A stretch of DNA of 64,000 nucleotides from Paenibacillus solani (GCF_001277345.1 NZ_LIUT01000003.1:39382-103381), one strand, 5' to 3'; positions 17,830 to 26,767 are shown, counted from the stretch's first letter. Numbers and translations: made by a program. Notes: generated from the sequence alone by a model not told the origin.

Positions 17830-18585
17830 TTAGCCAAATCGGCCCGAAATGTAGTCCTCGGTGCGAGGATCTGACGGTGTAGAGAACAGCATATCGGTAT
17901 TAGCAGATTCAACTACTTCGCCGTTCAGGAAAAATACCGTCTGCCCGGATACGCGAGCGGCCTGATGCATATTGTGCGTAACCATAACGATAGTGTAATT
18001 GCTCTTCAGTTCCTGGACCAGCTCCTCAATTTTGAGCGTTGAAATCGGGTCCAGCGCAGATGTGGCTTCGTCCATGAGCAGGATATCCGGCTGCACAGCA
18101 AGGGCCCGTGCAATACACAGACGTTGCTGCTGCCCCCCGGACAAGCTAAGCGCAGAACGCTTAAGATAATCTTTGACTTCATCCCATAAAACAGCCTGCT
18201 TCAAGCTCTGTTCGACGATTTGGTCAAGCTCTGCCTTATTCCGAATTCCGTGCAGTCTTGGCCCATATGCAATATTGTCATAAATCGATTTGGGAAACGG
18301 ATTAGGCTGCTGGAATACCATCCCAACCTGCTTGCGCAAGGCTTCCACATGGACCTCCTCGCTGTAGATTTCCGTTCCGCCGATTTGGACGCTGCCTTCG
18401 ATTCTAGTGGAAGGAATCATGTCATTCATGCGATTCAGCGTCCGCAGCAGTGTCGATTTCCCGCAGCCGGATGGTCCGATGAACGCTGTCACCGTTTTTT
18501 CGGGAATGTTCAAATCCACATTTTTAAGCGCATGGTACGTATCGTAGTAAAGGTTCAATTTCTCAATTTGTATGATGGATTCCAT
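17830..18585 (-). CDS. pstB: Phosphate ABC transporter ATP-binding protein PstB
   Basis: A 251-residue ABC ATPase with Walker A GPSGCGKS (37-44), Q-loop VFQQPNPFPKSIYDNIAYG typical for PstB, signature LSGGQQQR and Walker B LLMDEATSALDP. It powers high-affinity phosphate import through PstCA. It lies 50 bases after pstA on the same strand. Confidence 0.97.
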   Translation of the reverse strand: MESIIQIEKLNLYYDTYHALKNVDLNIPEKTVTAFIGPSGCGKSTLLRTLNRMNDMIPSTRIEGSVQIGGTEIYSEEVHVEALRKQVGMVFQQPNPFPKSIYDNIAYGPRLHGIRNKAELDQIVEQSLKQAVLWDEVKDYLKRSALSLSGGQQQRLCIARALAVQPDILLMDEATSALDPISTLKIEELVQELKSNYTIVMVTHNMHQAARVSGQTVFFLNGEVVESANTDMLFSTPSDPRTEDYISGRFG

Positions 18586-18635
18586 ATCTTATTCATGTCT
18601 CCCTTTTTTCACGGATAGAATCTGCGTTGCGTCTC

Positions 18636-19511
18636 TTAGATGTTCTTCGAATACTTATTCCGGATCCATACGGCTGCAATGTTCATAATAAATAACATGA
18701 TGAGCAGCAGGATAATACCCGAAGCTGCGAGCTCGTGGAATGCCTCGCTTGGTCTTGATACCCAGTTGAAGATCTGGATCGGCATGACTGTAAACGAATC
18801 AAGCAGATTTTCCGGCAAGAAGGCCACGTACGTTAAAGCACCAATCATGATAAGCGGTGCAGTTTCGCCGATTGCGCGAGACAGGGCGAGGATAACGCCG
18901 GTCATAATTCCTGGAATCGCTGACGGAAGCACAGATTTGGATACCGTTTGCCATTTCGTTGCTCCAAGCGCATACGAAGCATCCCTGCGATTCTTAGGAA
19001 CGGCACGAAGGGCCTCCTGAGCAGCAACGATGATAATCGGCAGTACGAGCAAAGTCATGGTTAATACCCCGGACAGCAGACTGCGTCCAAGATTCATCCC
19101 CCGCACAAAAATCGCAAGTCCCAAGATACCATATATAATAGAAGGAACCCCTGCAAGGGTACTGATATTCAGTTGAATCAGCCGAACCCAGCGGCTGCGT
19201 CCCGCATACTCTTCAAGAAAGATCGCTGCACCAACGCCTAGAATGAAAGACAGCGGCGCCATGAGCAGCAGCAGGTAGATCGTACCGACAATCGGTGACT
19301 TCAAGCCTGCCCGGTCCGCGATACGTGACGGATAGTTAGTGAACAGATCAGGTGAGAGTCTATGAATACCATCCATTACGATCGTTACAATCAGAGCCAT
19401 TAATGCTAGAATCCCGATACTGGTACAAGCCAGAAAAATAATATGCAGTGTCTTGTCACCAAGGCGTCTTCGGTTAATGCCTTTACTGTCCCCCAGGTTC
19501 AATTGTTTCAT
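18636..19511 (-). CDS. pstA: Phosphate ABC transporter permease PstA
   Basis: A 291-residue permease with six predicted membrane segments and the EAA-type loop EALRAVPKNRRDASYALGAT that contacts PstB. The order pstC-pstA and 0-base spacing to the preceding gene (stop of pstC at 19512) show tight co-translation. Confidence 0.96.
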   Translation of the reverse strand: MKQLNLGDSKGINRRRLGDKTLHIIFLACTSIGILALMALIVTIVMDGIHRLSPDLFTNYPSRIADRAGLKSPIVGTIYLLLLMAPLSFILGVGAAIFLEEYAGRSRWVRLIQLNISTLAGVPSIIYGILGLAIFVRGMNLGRSLLSGVLTMTLLVLPIIIVAAQEALRAVPKNRRDASYALGATKWQTVSKSVLPSAIPGIMTGVILALSRAIGETAPLIMIGALTYVAFLPENLLDSFTVMPIQIFNWVSRPSEAFHELAASGIILLLIMLFIMNIAAVWIRNKYSKNI

Positions 19512-20444
19512 CTAGTATTCCTCCCTGAAGCGGCGAGCGACCCACTGCGCCAGTATGTTAAGCAAGAAGGTGATGACGAACAAGGTCAGACCCACTGCAA
19601 AAATCGTGCCATATTCAATCGTGCCGCGTGGAACATCACCCATACTTACCTGCACAATATAAGAGGTCATGGTCTGAATGCTATCCAGCGGATTCAGTGT
19701 CAACTGCGGAGTAGCACCGGCCGCAACCGTTACGATCATCGTCTCACCGATCGCACGAGAGAAAGCAAGCACGAAGGAGGAAACCACACCGGATAGAGCA
19801 GCAGGCAGTACGATTTTAAGGGCAACCTCAAATCGGGTTGCTCCCAGTGCATATGCCCCTTGTCGCAAGCTTTTTGGAACTGCGCGCATGGCATCTTCGC
19901 TCAGTGACGAAATCATAGGCAGAATCATAATACCCACGACGATACCAGCACTCAGCGCATTGAATATTCCCATGTTAGGGAATATCTTTTGAAGGAACGG
20001 CGTTACCGTTTCAAGCGCAAAATAACCATATACAATGGTTGGAACGCCGGCCAATACTTCCAGCACTGGCTTAACAATCCCCCGAACCCGGGCAGGTGCG
20101 TATTCATTGAGATAAATAGCGCAAGCCAAGCCGATAGGCACTGCGAATAGGATCGCAATGCCTGTAATCAGCAATGTGCCGCCCAGCAGGGGCAGCACGC
20201 CGAATTCTTTTGGAGGGAGAATAGGACTCCATGTCGTTCCCGTGAGGAAAGACCATACCGGTACTTCCTTGAAGAAGATCACGGATTCCTGTAGAAGCGT
20301 ATATACAATACCGATAGTTGTAAACACCGAGAGTATGGCACACAAGCCGAGCAGGATTGGAATGATTTTGTCTGAAGTGCGAGTTTTGCTGCGACGGAAT
20401 GTCATACTCTTTGTGTTTACCGCCAGGGGTGAAGTTTTGTTCAT
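19512..20444 (-). CDS. pstC: Phosphate ABC transporter permease PstC
   Basis: A 310-residue permease with a cytoplasmic basic N terminus (residues 1-30), six hydrophobic segments and the coupling loop EDAMRAVPKSLRQGAYALGA. It pairs with PstA to form the phosphate channel. It is separated from pstS by a 60-base gap holding a stem-loop that may set the ratio of PstS to permease. Confidence 0.96.
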   Translation of the reverse strand: MNKTSPLAVNTKSMTFRRSKTRTSDKIIPILLGLCAILSVFTTIGIVYTLLQESVIFFKEVPVWSFLTGTTWSPILPPKEFGVLPLLGGTLLITGIAILFAVPIGLACAIYLNEYAPARVRGIVKPVLEVLAGVPTIVYGYFALETVTPFLQKIFPNMGIFNALSAGIVVGIMILPMISSLSEDAMRAVPKSLRQGAYALGATRFEVALKIVLPAALSGVVSSFVLAFSRAIGETMIVTVAAGATPQLTLNPLDSIQTMTSYIVQVSMGDVPRGTIEYGTIFAVGLTLFVITFLLNILAQWVARRFREEY

Positions 20445-20466
20445 TCTCCTCTTCCCTTTCTATGGG

Positions 20467-20493
20467 ATGCCCGAAAGGATATCTTTCGGGCAT
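20467..20493 (-). promoter_or_regulatory. Intergenic stem-loop between pstS and pstC
   Basis: ATGCCCGAAAG and CTTTCGGGCAT form a perfect 11-bp stem with a 5-base loop. No T-run follows in the direction of transcription, so it is more likely an mRNA-stabilising or processing element at the 3' end of pstS than a full terminator. The function is inferred. Confidence 0.6.
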
Positions 20494-20504
20494 GTCGTCT
20501 TAAA

Positions 20505-21524
20505 TTATTTAGCCAACTTGTCTTTTTCTGCTTGATACTGGTCATCTTGAAGTGGTACGAAACCAACTTCGCCAGCAAGACTAGGGGCGTTCTCCAGGTA
20601 GAAGTCCATGAATGCTTTTACTTCTGGACGCTCAAGCTCTTTATCATTAACATAGAGCAACAGCGGACGGGACAATGGAGCATAGCTGTTATCCTTAATC
20701 GTCTCCATGCTTGGAGCTACGGTAGCCGTTCCGTTATCAATCGGAACCAGCTTCAGCTTATCCTGGTTCTCTTCATAGAAGGAGAACCCGAAATATCCGA
20801 TGGAGTTCTTATCACCAGCTACCCCTTGAACGACTGCGTTTGTATCCGCACTAAATGTAATCTGGCTATCATTTCTGCTTGCCTGTGCTTCACCGTTAAT
20901 CGCTTCTGTAAAGTAGTCGAATGTACCGTGGTCTGTACCCGGTGAATAAATTTTGATCTCTTGCGCCGGCCAGCCTTCACGAACATCAGCCCATGTCTTT
21001 ACCGTGCTGTTCGGCTCATAAATTTTCTTAAGCTCATCTACGGTCAGTTTATCTACGAAATCATTGCTAGGGTTTACTACGACAGACAATCCGTCATATG
21101 CTACCAAAACTTCGTGGTATACAACTCCATTAGCCTTCGCTTCTTCTGCTTCTTTGTCTTTAATTGGCCTTGAGGCATTGGAAACGGCAATCTCGCTGTT
21201 GTTAAAGCGTTTGAATCCAGCCCCTGTTCCGCCTGTTCCGATTGGAACACGCACATCCGGATTAGCGGCGCCGAACTCCTCAGCCACTGCTTCGGTTAAT
21301 GGATGAAGTGTACTAGAACCGTCAATTTCAATTGTTCCTGTCAGAGCTGCTGTGGTATTTCCTTCGGTTTGCTGTGCTGAACCGTTATCTGTATTTTCTC
21401 CTGAAGCACTGCCGGAGTTTCCTCCTCCGCATGCTGCCAAAAGCGTGCTCAGCATCAACACCAATACGAGAATACCTGCTGGTTTACGACCCCTTTTTCT
21501 AAACAAACGAATCCACTCCTTCAA
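20505..21524 (-). CDS. pstS: Phosphate-binding lipoprotein PstS
   Basis: A 339-residue substrate-binding lipoprotein. The signal peptide (basic residues 1-14, hydrophobic 17-29) ends at the lipobox LLAAC with the lipidated Cys at 32, followed by a Gly/Ser/Asn-rich linker. The phosphate-binding signature is visible as IDGSSTLHPL and GTGGTGAGFK. It captures phosphate outside the membrane for PstCAB. GAAGGAG precedes the ATG, and a Pho box lies about 70-110 bases upstream. Confidence 0.96.
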   Translation of the reverse strand: MKEWIRLFRKRGRKPAGILVLVLMLSTLLAACGGGNSGSASGENTDNGSAQQTEGNTTAALTGTIEIDGSSTLHPLTEAVAEEFGAANPDVRVPIGTGGTGAGFKRFNNSEIAVSNASRPIKDKEAEEAKANGVVYHEVLVAYDGLSVVVNPSNDFVDKLTVDELKKIYEPNSTVKTWADVREGWPAQEIKIYSPGTDHGTFDYFTEAINGEAQASRNDSQITFSADTNAVVQGVAGDKNSIGYFGFSFYEENQDKLKLVPIDNGTATVAPSMETIKDNSYAPLSRPLLLYVNDKELERPEVKAFMDFYLENAPSLAGEVGFVPLQDDQYQAEKDKLAK

Positions 21525-21575
21525 AATGGTTGTTGTCTCTATTTCGTACTCACAATATTGATATTAAACCCGGAA

Positions 21576-21633
21576 TGTAATAGCAGTTTTGTAGAAATGT
21601 AAACGCAATGTAAAATATGTAGCTTGATGTAGA
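21576..21633 (-). promoter_or_regulatory. Pho box (PhoP-binding direct repeats) upstream of pstS
   Basis: On the minus strand TTCTACA, GCTACA, TTTTACA, TTTACA, TCTACA and then ATTACA follow one another, with the TACA cores spaced mostly 9-11 bases. This matches the TT(A/C/T)ACA repeats bound by PhoP~P in Bacillales. It abuts the 3' end of the upstream CBS/chemoreceptor gene and faces pstS. Confidence 0.7.
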
Positions 21634-21634
21634 A

Positions 21635-22834
21635 TTATAGAGTTGATTCGTCTTCAAATGGTTGCTGCTTGGCAGAGTTAATGCCTGCGAGATCATCCTT
21701 GACCCTGTCCACACGTCTCCCTGTCTCTTCAGCGAGATGATGAACCTGGTTGCCGGACTTCTGTACCTCTTGAACGGCATTCTCCATTTCATGAAACATA
21801 CGGGCACCTTCCATAACGAACCCCTCACAGGCTCGAAGCTCCTTCAGCGAAGACACTGCTCCCTTGGCTGTATCTTCTGCCAATCGCCGAATATGCTCTA
21901 GCAGCTTCGAGATATTTCCAGATAATTCGTGCGTTTGTTTGGCAAGTGACTGCACTTCCGCTGCAACCACTTGAAACCCTCTTCCATGCACGCCCGCATG
22001 TGCGGCTTCGATCGAGGCATTCATCGCCAGCAGACTGCTCTGATTCGCAAGCTCGGTAATCTTCCCGGTTATGGATAGAATTTGGCTGGCATCCGATACA
22101 AGCTCGAAGGCCTGTCCCTCCCGCTTCGTCATATCTTCCACAAGTCCAAGATAGGACGTTTGCACAAGGTCCAGCTTGGCCTTCCCGGTCTGGGACCACT
22201 GCCTCATCCGGATACATTCCGAGCTTGTTTTTGCAGCTGCCGACCGCACCTCGGTTAATGAGTGTTGAATGTTCCCCGTATGGCGGTAGCTTTCCTGCAG
22301 AATCAGCTCCCGCTTCTCTTCCGCTTCCCCCTGGAGCACGTTCGATAGGCTCATGAGATCCCGGACTGTCAGTATACCCTCCAACCGGCCGGCACTCGTA
22401 AGGAGAACACAATCGTAAAATTTCGAATCCGAGCGTTGCAGCGCCAGATTCAGCAGTGTTCCCACCTTCTCGAATATGTCGATCTTCATGAATTGTTGAT
22501 CTGCAAACTGGAAGGCTGGCTTCGAATAGTACAGATCGACAGCAAACCTGCCCATCATTCTCTGATAAAAAACATCCCGCATAATCAGACCAGTCGGCTG
22601 ATCATGTTCATCACAATAAACCACACAAGGAACTCGGTCATCCTTAGCAAACATATTCAGCACATCAAGACACGACTCAATTTCACGGATTACGGGAACT
22701 TCTCTTATGTATGGCCGATAATAAGCGCCTTCTTCTGGCTTGTGGGCTGGTTGCCCTGGATATTGGAATGTAACCTCTCCTGCTAATGCTAGGTTTCTCT
22801 CTGTCTGAATCGGTCTGGTTTGAAGCAGTGTCAT
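21635..22834 (-). CDS. Soluble CBS-domain protein with methyl-accepting chemotaxis signalling domain
   Basis: A 399-residue protein without membrane segments. Residues about 50-170 contain two CBS-like motifs (VVYCDEHDQPTGLIMRDVFY; VLLTSAGRLEGILTVRDLMS). Residues about 180-399 form a long helical MCP-type domain whose hairpin tip reads LANQSSLLAMNASIEAAHAG followed by HGRGFQVVAAEV, close to the CheA/CheW-binding tip. It may be a cytoplasmic chemoreceptor or a coiled-coil signalling scaffold sensing a nucleotide through CBS; ligand unknown. It lies between phoP and pstS on the same strand, which hints at a link with phosphate status. Confidence 0.85.
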   Translation of the reverse strand: MTLLQTRPIQTERNLALAGEVTFQYPGQPAHKPEEGAYYRPYIREVPVIREIESCLDVLNMFAKDDRVPCVVYCDEHDQPTGLIMRDVFYQRMMGRFAVDLYYSKPAFQFADQQFMKIDIFEKVGTLLNLALQRSDSKFYDCVLLTSAGRLEGILTVRDLMSLSNVLQGEAEEKRELILQESYRHTGNIQHSLTEVRSAAAKTSSECIRMRQWSQTGKAKLDLVQTSYLGLVEDMTKREGQAFELVSDASQILSITGKITELANQSSLLAMNASIEAAHAGVHGRGFQVVAAEVQSLAKQTHELSGNISKLLEHIRRLAEDTAKGAVSSLKELRACEGFVMEGARMFHEMENAVQEVQKSGNQVHHLAEETGRRVDRVKDDLAGINSAKQQPFEDESTL

Positions 22835-22975
22835 GCGCCCTCACCCCTTCTTCATCTGGTTCTTTAGACGCATCTTAACGGACCAGTGTTAAGAGAATAT
22901 ATTCGATTAATCAAAGGTGCGTAAACATGGACGAATGAATCTGGTCATAAGAAGCATTTACCTGCCATAAGACCT

Positions 22976-23024
22976 AAAAAAGACTCCTCATCATTTCAAA
23001 TGGAATGATGGGAGCCTTTTTTAG
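22976..23024. terminator. Bidirectional terminator overlapping the end of phoP
   Basis: CCTAAAAAAGGCTCC pairs with GGAGTCTTTTTTAGG, and an inner ATCATT pairs with AATGAT. The A/T runs on both sides make it usable in both directions. The stop codon of phoP (22996-22998) lies in the loop, so the last phoP codons encode one arm of the hairpin. Confidence 0.8.
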
Positions 23025-23727
23025 GATTTACAACAAGTTTATAACCCACTCCTCGAATGGAGTCGATGTGTACGGATTCAGGGTCAAGCTCGAGCTTTTT
23101 TCGCAGGGAACTCACATGTACATCAACGGTACGTTGCCCGCCGATATAATCGAAACCCCACACCACATTCATCAGATCATCTCGAGTTAACACAACGCCC
23201 GGTTTCTTCGCCAGGTAGAGCAGCACCTCAAATTCCTTCGGACGAAGATTGATGGATTGCCCTCCAAGCCGCACCTCATATTTCTCAGGGTATATTTCCA
23301 ATTGCCCAAGTGAGATGACATTCCCTTGATGTTCGGTCTTCCTGACATCTTCAGGCTGCCCGGAAACCCGGCGCATGACGGCTGACACGCGGGCCAGCAG
23401 CTCCGACACGCCAAACGGCTTCGTAATATAGTCATCCGCGCCCATCTTCAGGCCCTGAACCACTTCTTCCTCAGCGTTCTTCGCGGTCAGTATAATGATC
23501 GGCGTAGTGATTCTATTACTTCGAAGCTTCTCTAGAATCTGAAAACCATTCATCCCCGGCAGCATCACATCCAGTAGAATTAAATCATAGGAATTATGTG
23601 CTGCTTTCTCGTAACCTGCGGTTCCATGTTCTTCTACCTCTACTTGAAAACCTTCCTGCGTCAGATTGTACGATAACAGCCGAGAAAGCGTCGGCTCATC
23701 TTCGATAACAAGCATGCGTTGCGTCAA
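22996..23727 (-). CDS. phoP: Phosphate response regulator PhoP
   Basis: A 243-residue OmpR-family regulator. The receiver domain has acidic residues E9/D10, the phosphorylated Asp D53 in LLDVMLPG, Thr in ILTAKN and Lys in ITKPF. The winged-helix domain (about 135-235) contains RPKEFEVLLYLAKKPG and RTVDVHVSSLRKKLE. Together with PhoR it controls the Pho regulon, including pst. The assigned start is a TTG (23725-23727) after GCGGGGGTAACC; an ATG four codons later is an alternative. The last codons form part of a terminator hairpin. Confidence 0.95.
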   Translation of the reverse strand: MTQRMLVIEDEPTLSRLLSYNLTQEGFQVEVEEHGTAGYEKAAHNSYDLILLDVMLPGMNGFQILEKLRSNRITTPIIILTAKNAEEEVVQGLKMGADDYITKPFGVSELLARVSAVMRRVSGQPEDVRKTEHQGNVISLGQLEIYPEKYEVRLGGQSINLRPKEFEVLLYLAKKPGVVLTRDDLMNVVWGFDYIGGQRTVDVHVSSLRKKLELDPESVHIDSIRGVGYKLVVNPKKGSHHSI

Positions 23728-23797
23728 GGTTACCCCCGCCCTTATCTTGAATATTGGACTGCTTAAGCAAGTATATCAACAGAATGTTAACGCAGTG

Positions 23798-25612
23798 TTA
23801 ACTCTCCTCAGCGTCCGTTTCCTGCAAGATCGGAAATTCCATAATGAAGGAGCTGCCGATGCCCAGCTCGCTCTCCACTTTAATGGTACCGTGATGAAGA
23901 TCCACTAAATGCTTGACAATGGATAATCCCAGCCCTGTTCCACCTGACCCGCGCGAACGCGCTTTGTCCACCCGATAGAACCGTTCGAATATTCGTGGCA
24001 GGTCTTTTTTCGGAATACCGATTCCCGAATCCTGTACGATAAATTCTACCGTATCATCCGCATCCCCTGCATGATGCCGTTCACGGGCTGTTAGATGGAC
24101 TCGCCCGCCCTCTTGCGTATAGATGATTGCATTCGAGAGCAGATTCATGAAGATCTGGCGAAGCTTGTCCTCATCCCCCTCCATAAACAGCTCTTCCGGA
24201 ATATCCAGCTCAAGATTAATTCGCTTCTTCTCTGCTACCGTGCGCATCATTTCGGATATCGTATCAAAAAATGTCGCCAGATGAACTGGAGAGTATTCCA
24301 TCTGAATTCGTTTGGATTCGATCTTGGACAGCTCCAGAATGTCGCCGATCAGCCGATTGAGCCGCTCGGACTCGTCATAAATAATCTGGAGGAAAGAGCG
24401 CGAGGTTTTCTCATCCTTAACTCCGCCGCCAAGCAAGGTTTCGGCAAATCCCTTCACCGCAGCAAGCGGGGTCTTCAGCTCATGGGATACATTGGCCACA
24501 AATTCGCTTCGCATCCGTTCAAGTCGCCGAATATCACTCACGTCCTGCAGCAGGAACAGCATGCCCCGATAAGTGTCTTGTTCCTCCTCCTGCATCATGG
24601 TGACCCCGTCCAGCAGGATAATCGCTTCCTTCGGATAATATATATTGCGCTCCTCATGGAAACTGTTTCTACTCTCAAGTCCCTCTTCCATCAGCTTCAT
24701 AAGCTCGTAATGCTGCTTGAGCTCACGATACGATTTGCCCGTGATGACTTCGGCTTGAATGCCGAGCATTCTCTCGGCAGCCCGGTTCACAAGCATGATA
24801 TGACCCGCGCCATTCACCATCACAATGCCACCTGTCATATTATTCAGAACGCTTTGCAGCAAATCTTCATTGTCCCGAATCGTTCGCAGCTGGGTCTGAA
24901 GGCTATCGGCCATCCCATTAATGGCTTGAGCCAATTGGCCGATTTCATCTTTACGGTGAATATTCACCCTGGCATCATACTCCAGACGCGATATTCGCCT
25001 GGCCACACGCGTAATTTTCTCAAGTGGAGACGTTAAGCCTTTGGCCACACGGTAACTTACAAAGGCTGCAATCAGGAATAACACCAGCAGACCTATTCCC
25101 ATGACGATCCAGCCTTGCTTGACACCTTCATCCACTTCCTTCAGGCTGACGGATAATCGGATGAATCCGTCGAAGTTCACTCCGGCCTGGACCGGGAGAG
25201 CAACGTAAAGCATATCCTGCTGAAGCGTATGGCTGCGGCGTATGGTGATCCCTCTGCCTTCTTTCATGGCTTGGACCATTTCTTCGCGATAGGCGTGATT
25301 ATCCATGGTCAACGGATCACTCTCCGAATCCCCAATCACTTTGCCGTCTTTCAGAATGAAAGTTACTCTCGCATCGGACACTGCTTCAAGCTGCAAGGAT
25401 CTGTCCGTATAATACGCAACGGCATCCGTGCCGGTCGTATCCGGAAATTCCATCATGGTCTGCAGAAGCCGAATCTCCCTAACCATGTTGTCCTCCAGCA
25501 GCTGAATATGGGACTGCTTGAACACCGTCACCATGGCCAGGCCTGCTGCCAGCATGGATAGCCCGATTAGGGTAAGCATAATCAGAGTCAAACGGTTACG
25601 ATACTGCCTCAT
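23798..25612 (-). CDS. phoR: Phosphate sensor histidine kinase PhoR
   Basis: A 604-residue membrane kinase: membrane segment about 9-30, extracytoplasmic sensor domain about 33-166, second membrane segment about 167-187, HAMP about 188-240, PAS about 250-360, HisKA with the phosphoacceptor H377 in NVSHELKTPL, and a HATPase domain with N, G1 (DSGIGIP), F and G2 (GGTGLGLSIVKHL) boxes. It phosphorylates PhoP under phosphate limitation. It lies 70 bases upstream of... phoP is in fact the first gene on this strand side only if transcription enters from phoR: the order of transcription here is phoR then phoP, unlike the usual phoP-phoR order. Confidence 0.93.
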   Translation of the reverse strand: MRQYRNRLTLIMLTLIGLSMLAAGLAMVTVFKQSHIQLLEDNMVREIRLLQTMMEFPDTTGTDAVAYYTDRSLQLEAVSDARVTFILKDGKVIGDSESDPLTMDNHAYREEMVQAMKEGRGITIRRSHTLQQDMLYVALPVQAGVNFDGFIRLSVSLKEVDEGVKQGWIVMGIGLLVLFLIAAFVSYRVAKGLTSPLEKITRVARRISRLEYDARVNIHRKDEIGQLAQAINGMADSLQTQLRTIRDNEDLLQSVLNNMTGGIVMVNGAGHIMLVNRAAERMLGIQAEVITGKSYRELKQHYELMKLMEEGLESRNSFHEERNIYYPKEAIILLDGVTMMQEEEQDTYRGMLFLLQDVSDIRRLERMRSEFVANVSHELKTPLAAVKGFAETLLGGGVKDEKTSRSFLQIIYDESERLNRLIGDILELSKIESKRIQMEYSPVHLATFFDTISEMMRTVAEKKRINLELDIPEELFMEGDEDKLRQIFMNLLSNAIIYTQEGGRVHLTARERHHAGDADDTVEFIVQDSGIGIPKKDLPRIFERFYRVDKARSRGSGGTGLGLSIVKHLVDLHHGTIKVESELGIGSSFIMEFPILQETDAEES

Positions 25613-25637
25613 GGTCTCTCCTCTTTCTGCCGCGTGA

Positions 25638-26618
25638 TCATTTTGGATATATTACCGCCCGGGTGCGCTTTCTATGAAACAACGCATGAATTACCGTAGC
25701 CCCAGGCTGTTGAAACATGATACCCAGTACCACCGGGATGGAAGCCTGCGGTGAGAAATATGTAGTCGCAAGCACCATTCCGAGCGATATATTTCGCATA
25801 CCCGATGCGTATGTAAACGTAACTTGCATGTCAGGCGACGGTCGCAGCATCGCATAGGAGCCGAAGAACCCCAGCAAATAGCAAATTACAATCAGAGTTA
25901 TGACAACCGGGATAACAACCAGCATTTCCTCTTTCATGTCTGCTGCATGGGGAGCAATCGCAGCAGCGTTCAGCATAACCACGAGCATAAAAAACAGCTT
26001 GGAAATCGGCTGTGCTACGGGAGCGGACCATTCTTTAATTCTCCCCCGTGAAACTTCGTACAGCAACACTCCGATCACCGTAGGCAGTACCACCATGGTC
26101 AGCAAATCCGTAATTAATCCGGACGCATTCCAAGTCACCAACGCATTCCCGATAAACATATCCATCAAAGCTGGCACAACAAGCGGACTCAGTATGGTAT
26201 CGAGCGCAACCACTGCCAATATGAATGGAATGCTTCCCCCGGAACTTCCGACCCACATCACCGAGGATATTCCTAACGGAATGATCGCAAACAGCAGCAA
26301 GCCGATCGTATAATCCGAGTCTGCGCCAAATACGGCTGACCCCAGCCCATATGCAATAATCGGAGCGGCCGCATGGGCTAGAAACAACGTCAACAGAACG
26401 GCATATGGGCGTTTAAGGACTCCATGCAGATGACGAATACCGCAGCCTAGCGCCATGACCAGCGTAATATAACCGAACAGATACGGAATCAAGGTTACAT
26501 AGTCTTCCAAGACATCCGAGAGCAGCCAGCCTACCACCAGTGAGCCGGGAATCAAGAGAAAAGTGTACTTTTCAAACCAAGATGCAAAGGCCAGTCCCAA
26601 ACTTCTCACACTTCTCAC
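25638..26618 (-). CDS. Bile acid:sodium symporter (BASS) family transporter
   Basis: A 326-residue protein with nine to ten hydrophobic segments and the arrangement of the BASS/SBF fold, including the pore-type stretch FTYASGMRNISLGMVLATTYF near the C-terminal half and the conserved PxxLGxxSVMWVGSSGGS region in the first half. Members carry organic anions with sodium; substrate cannot be read. The GTG at 26616-26618 is preferred because AGGAGG ends 6 bases upstream; an ATG at 26631-26633 overlaps that site and has no binding site of its own. It lies 25 bases before phoR. Confidence 0.8.
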   Translation of the reverse strand: MRSVRSLGLAFASWFEKYTFLLIPGSLVVGWLLSDVLEDYVTLIPYLFGYITLVMALGCGIRHLHGVLKRPYAVLLTLFLAHAAAPIIAYGLGSAVFGADSDYTIGLLLFAIIPLGISSVMWVGSSGGSIPFILAVVALDTILSPLVVPALMDMFIGNALVTWNASGLITDLLTMVVLPTVIGVLLYEVSRGRIKEWSAPVAQPISKLFFMLVVMLNAAAIAPHAADMKEEMLVVIPVVITLIVICYLLGFFGSYAMLRPSPDMQVTFTYASGMRNISLGMVLATTYFSPQASIPVVLGIMFQQPGATVIHALFHRKRTRAVIYPK

Positions 26619-26724
26619 CTGTCTCCTCCTCATGACTGAATAAACGTATTTGCCTTTCATCATAAACTGGAGCGATCCGATCTGCAACGATATTCCAAAA
26701 TACGGACTTCGATCCTGCGCTATG

Positions 26725-26767
26725 CAAAAGAGCACCGACAGGCATATTTCTGCCTTTCGATGCTCTT
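26725..26767 (-). terminator. Terminator downstream of the fumarase gene
   Basis: On the minus strand AAGAGCATCGA..GGCA pairs with TGCC..TCGGTGCTCTT and is followed by TTTTGC. It lies 17 bases beyond the fumarase stop. Confidence 0.75.
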
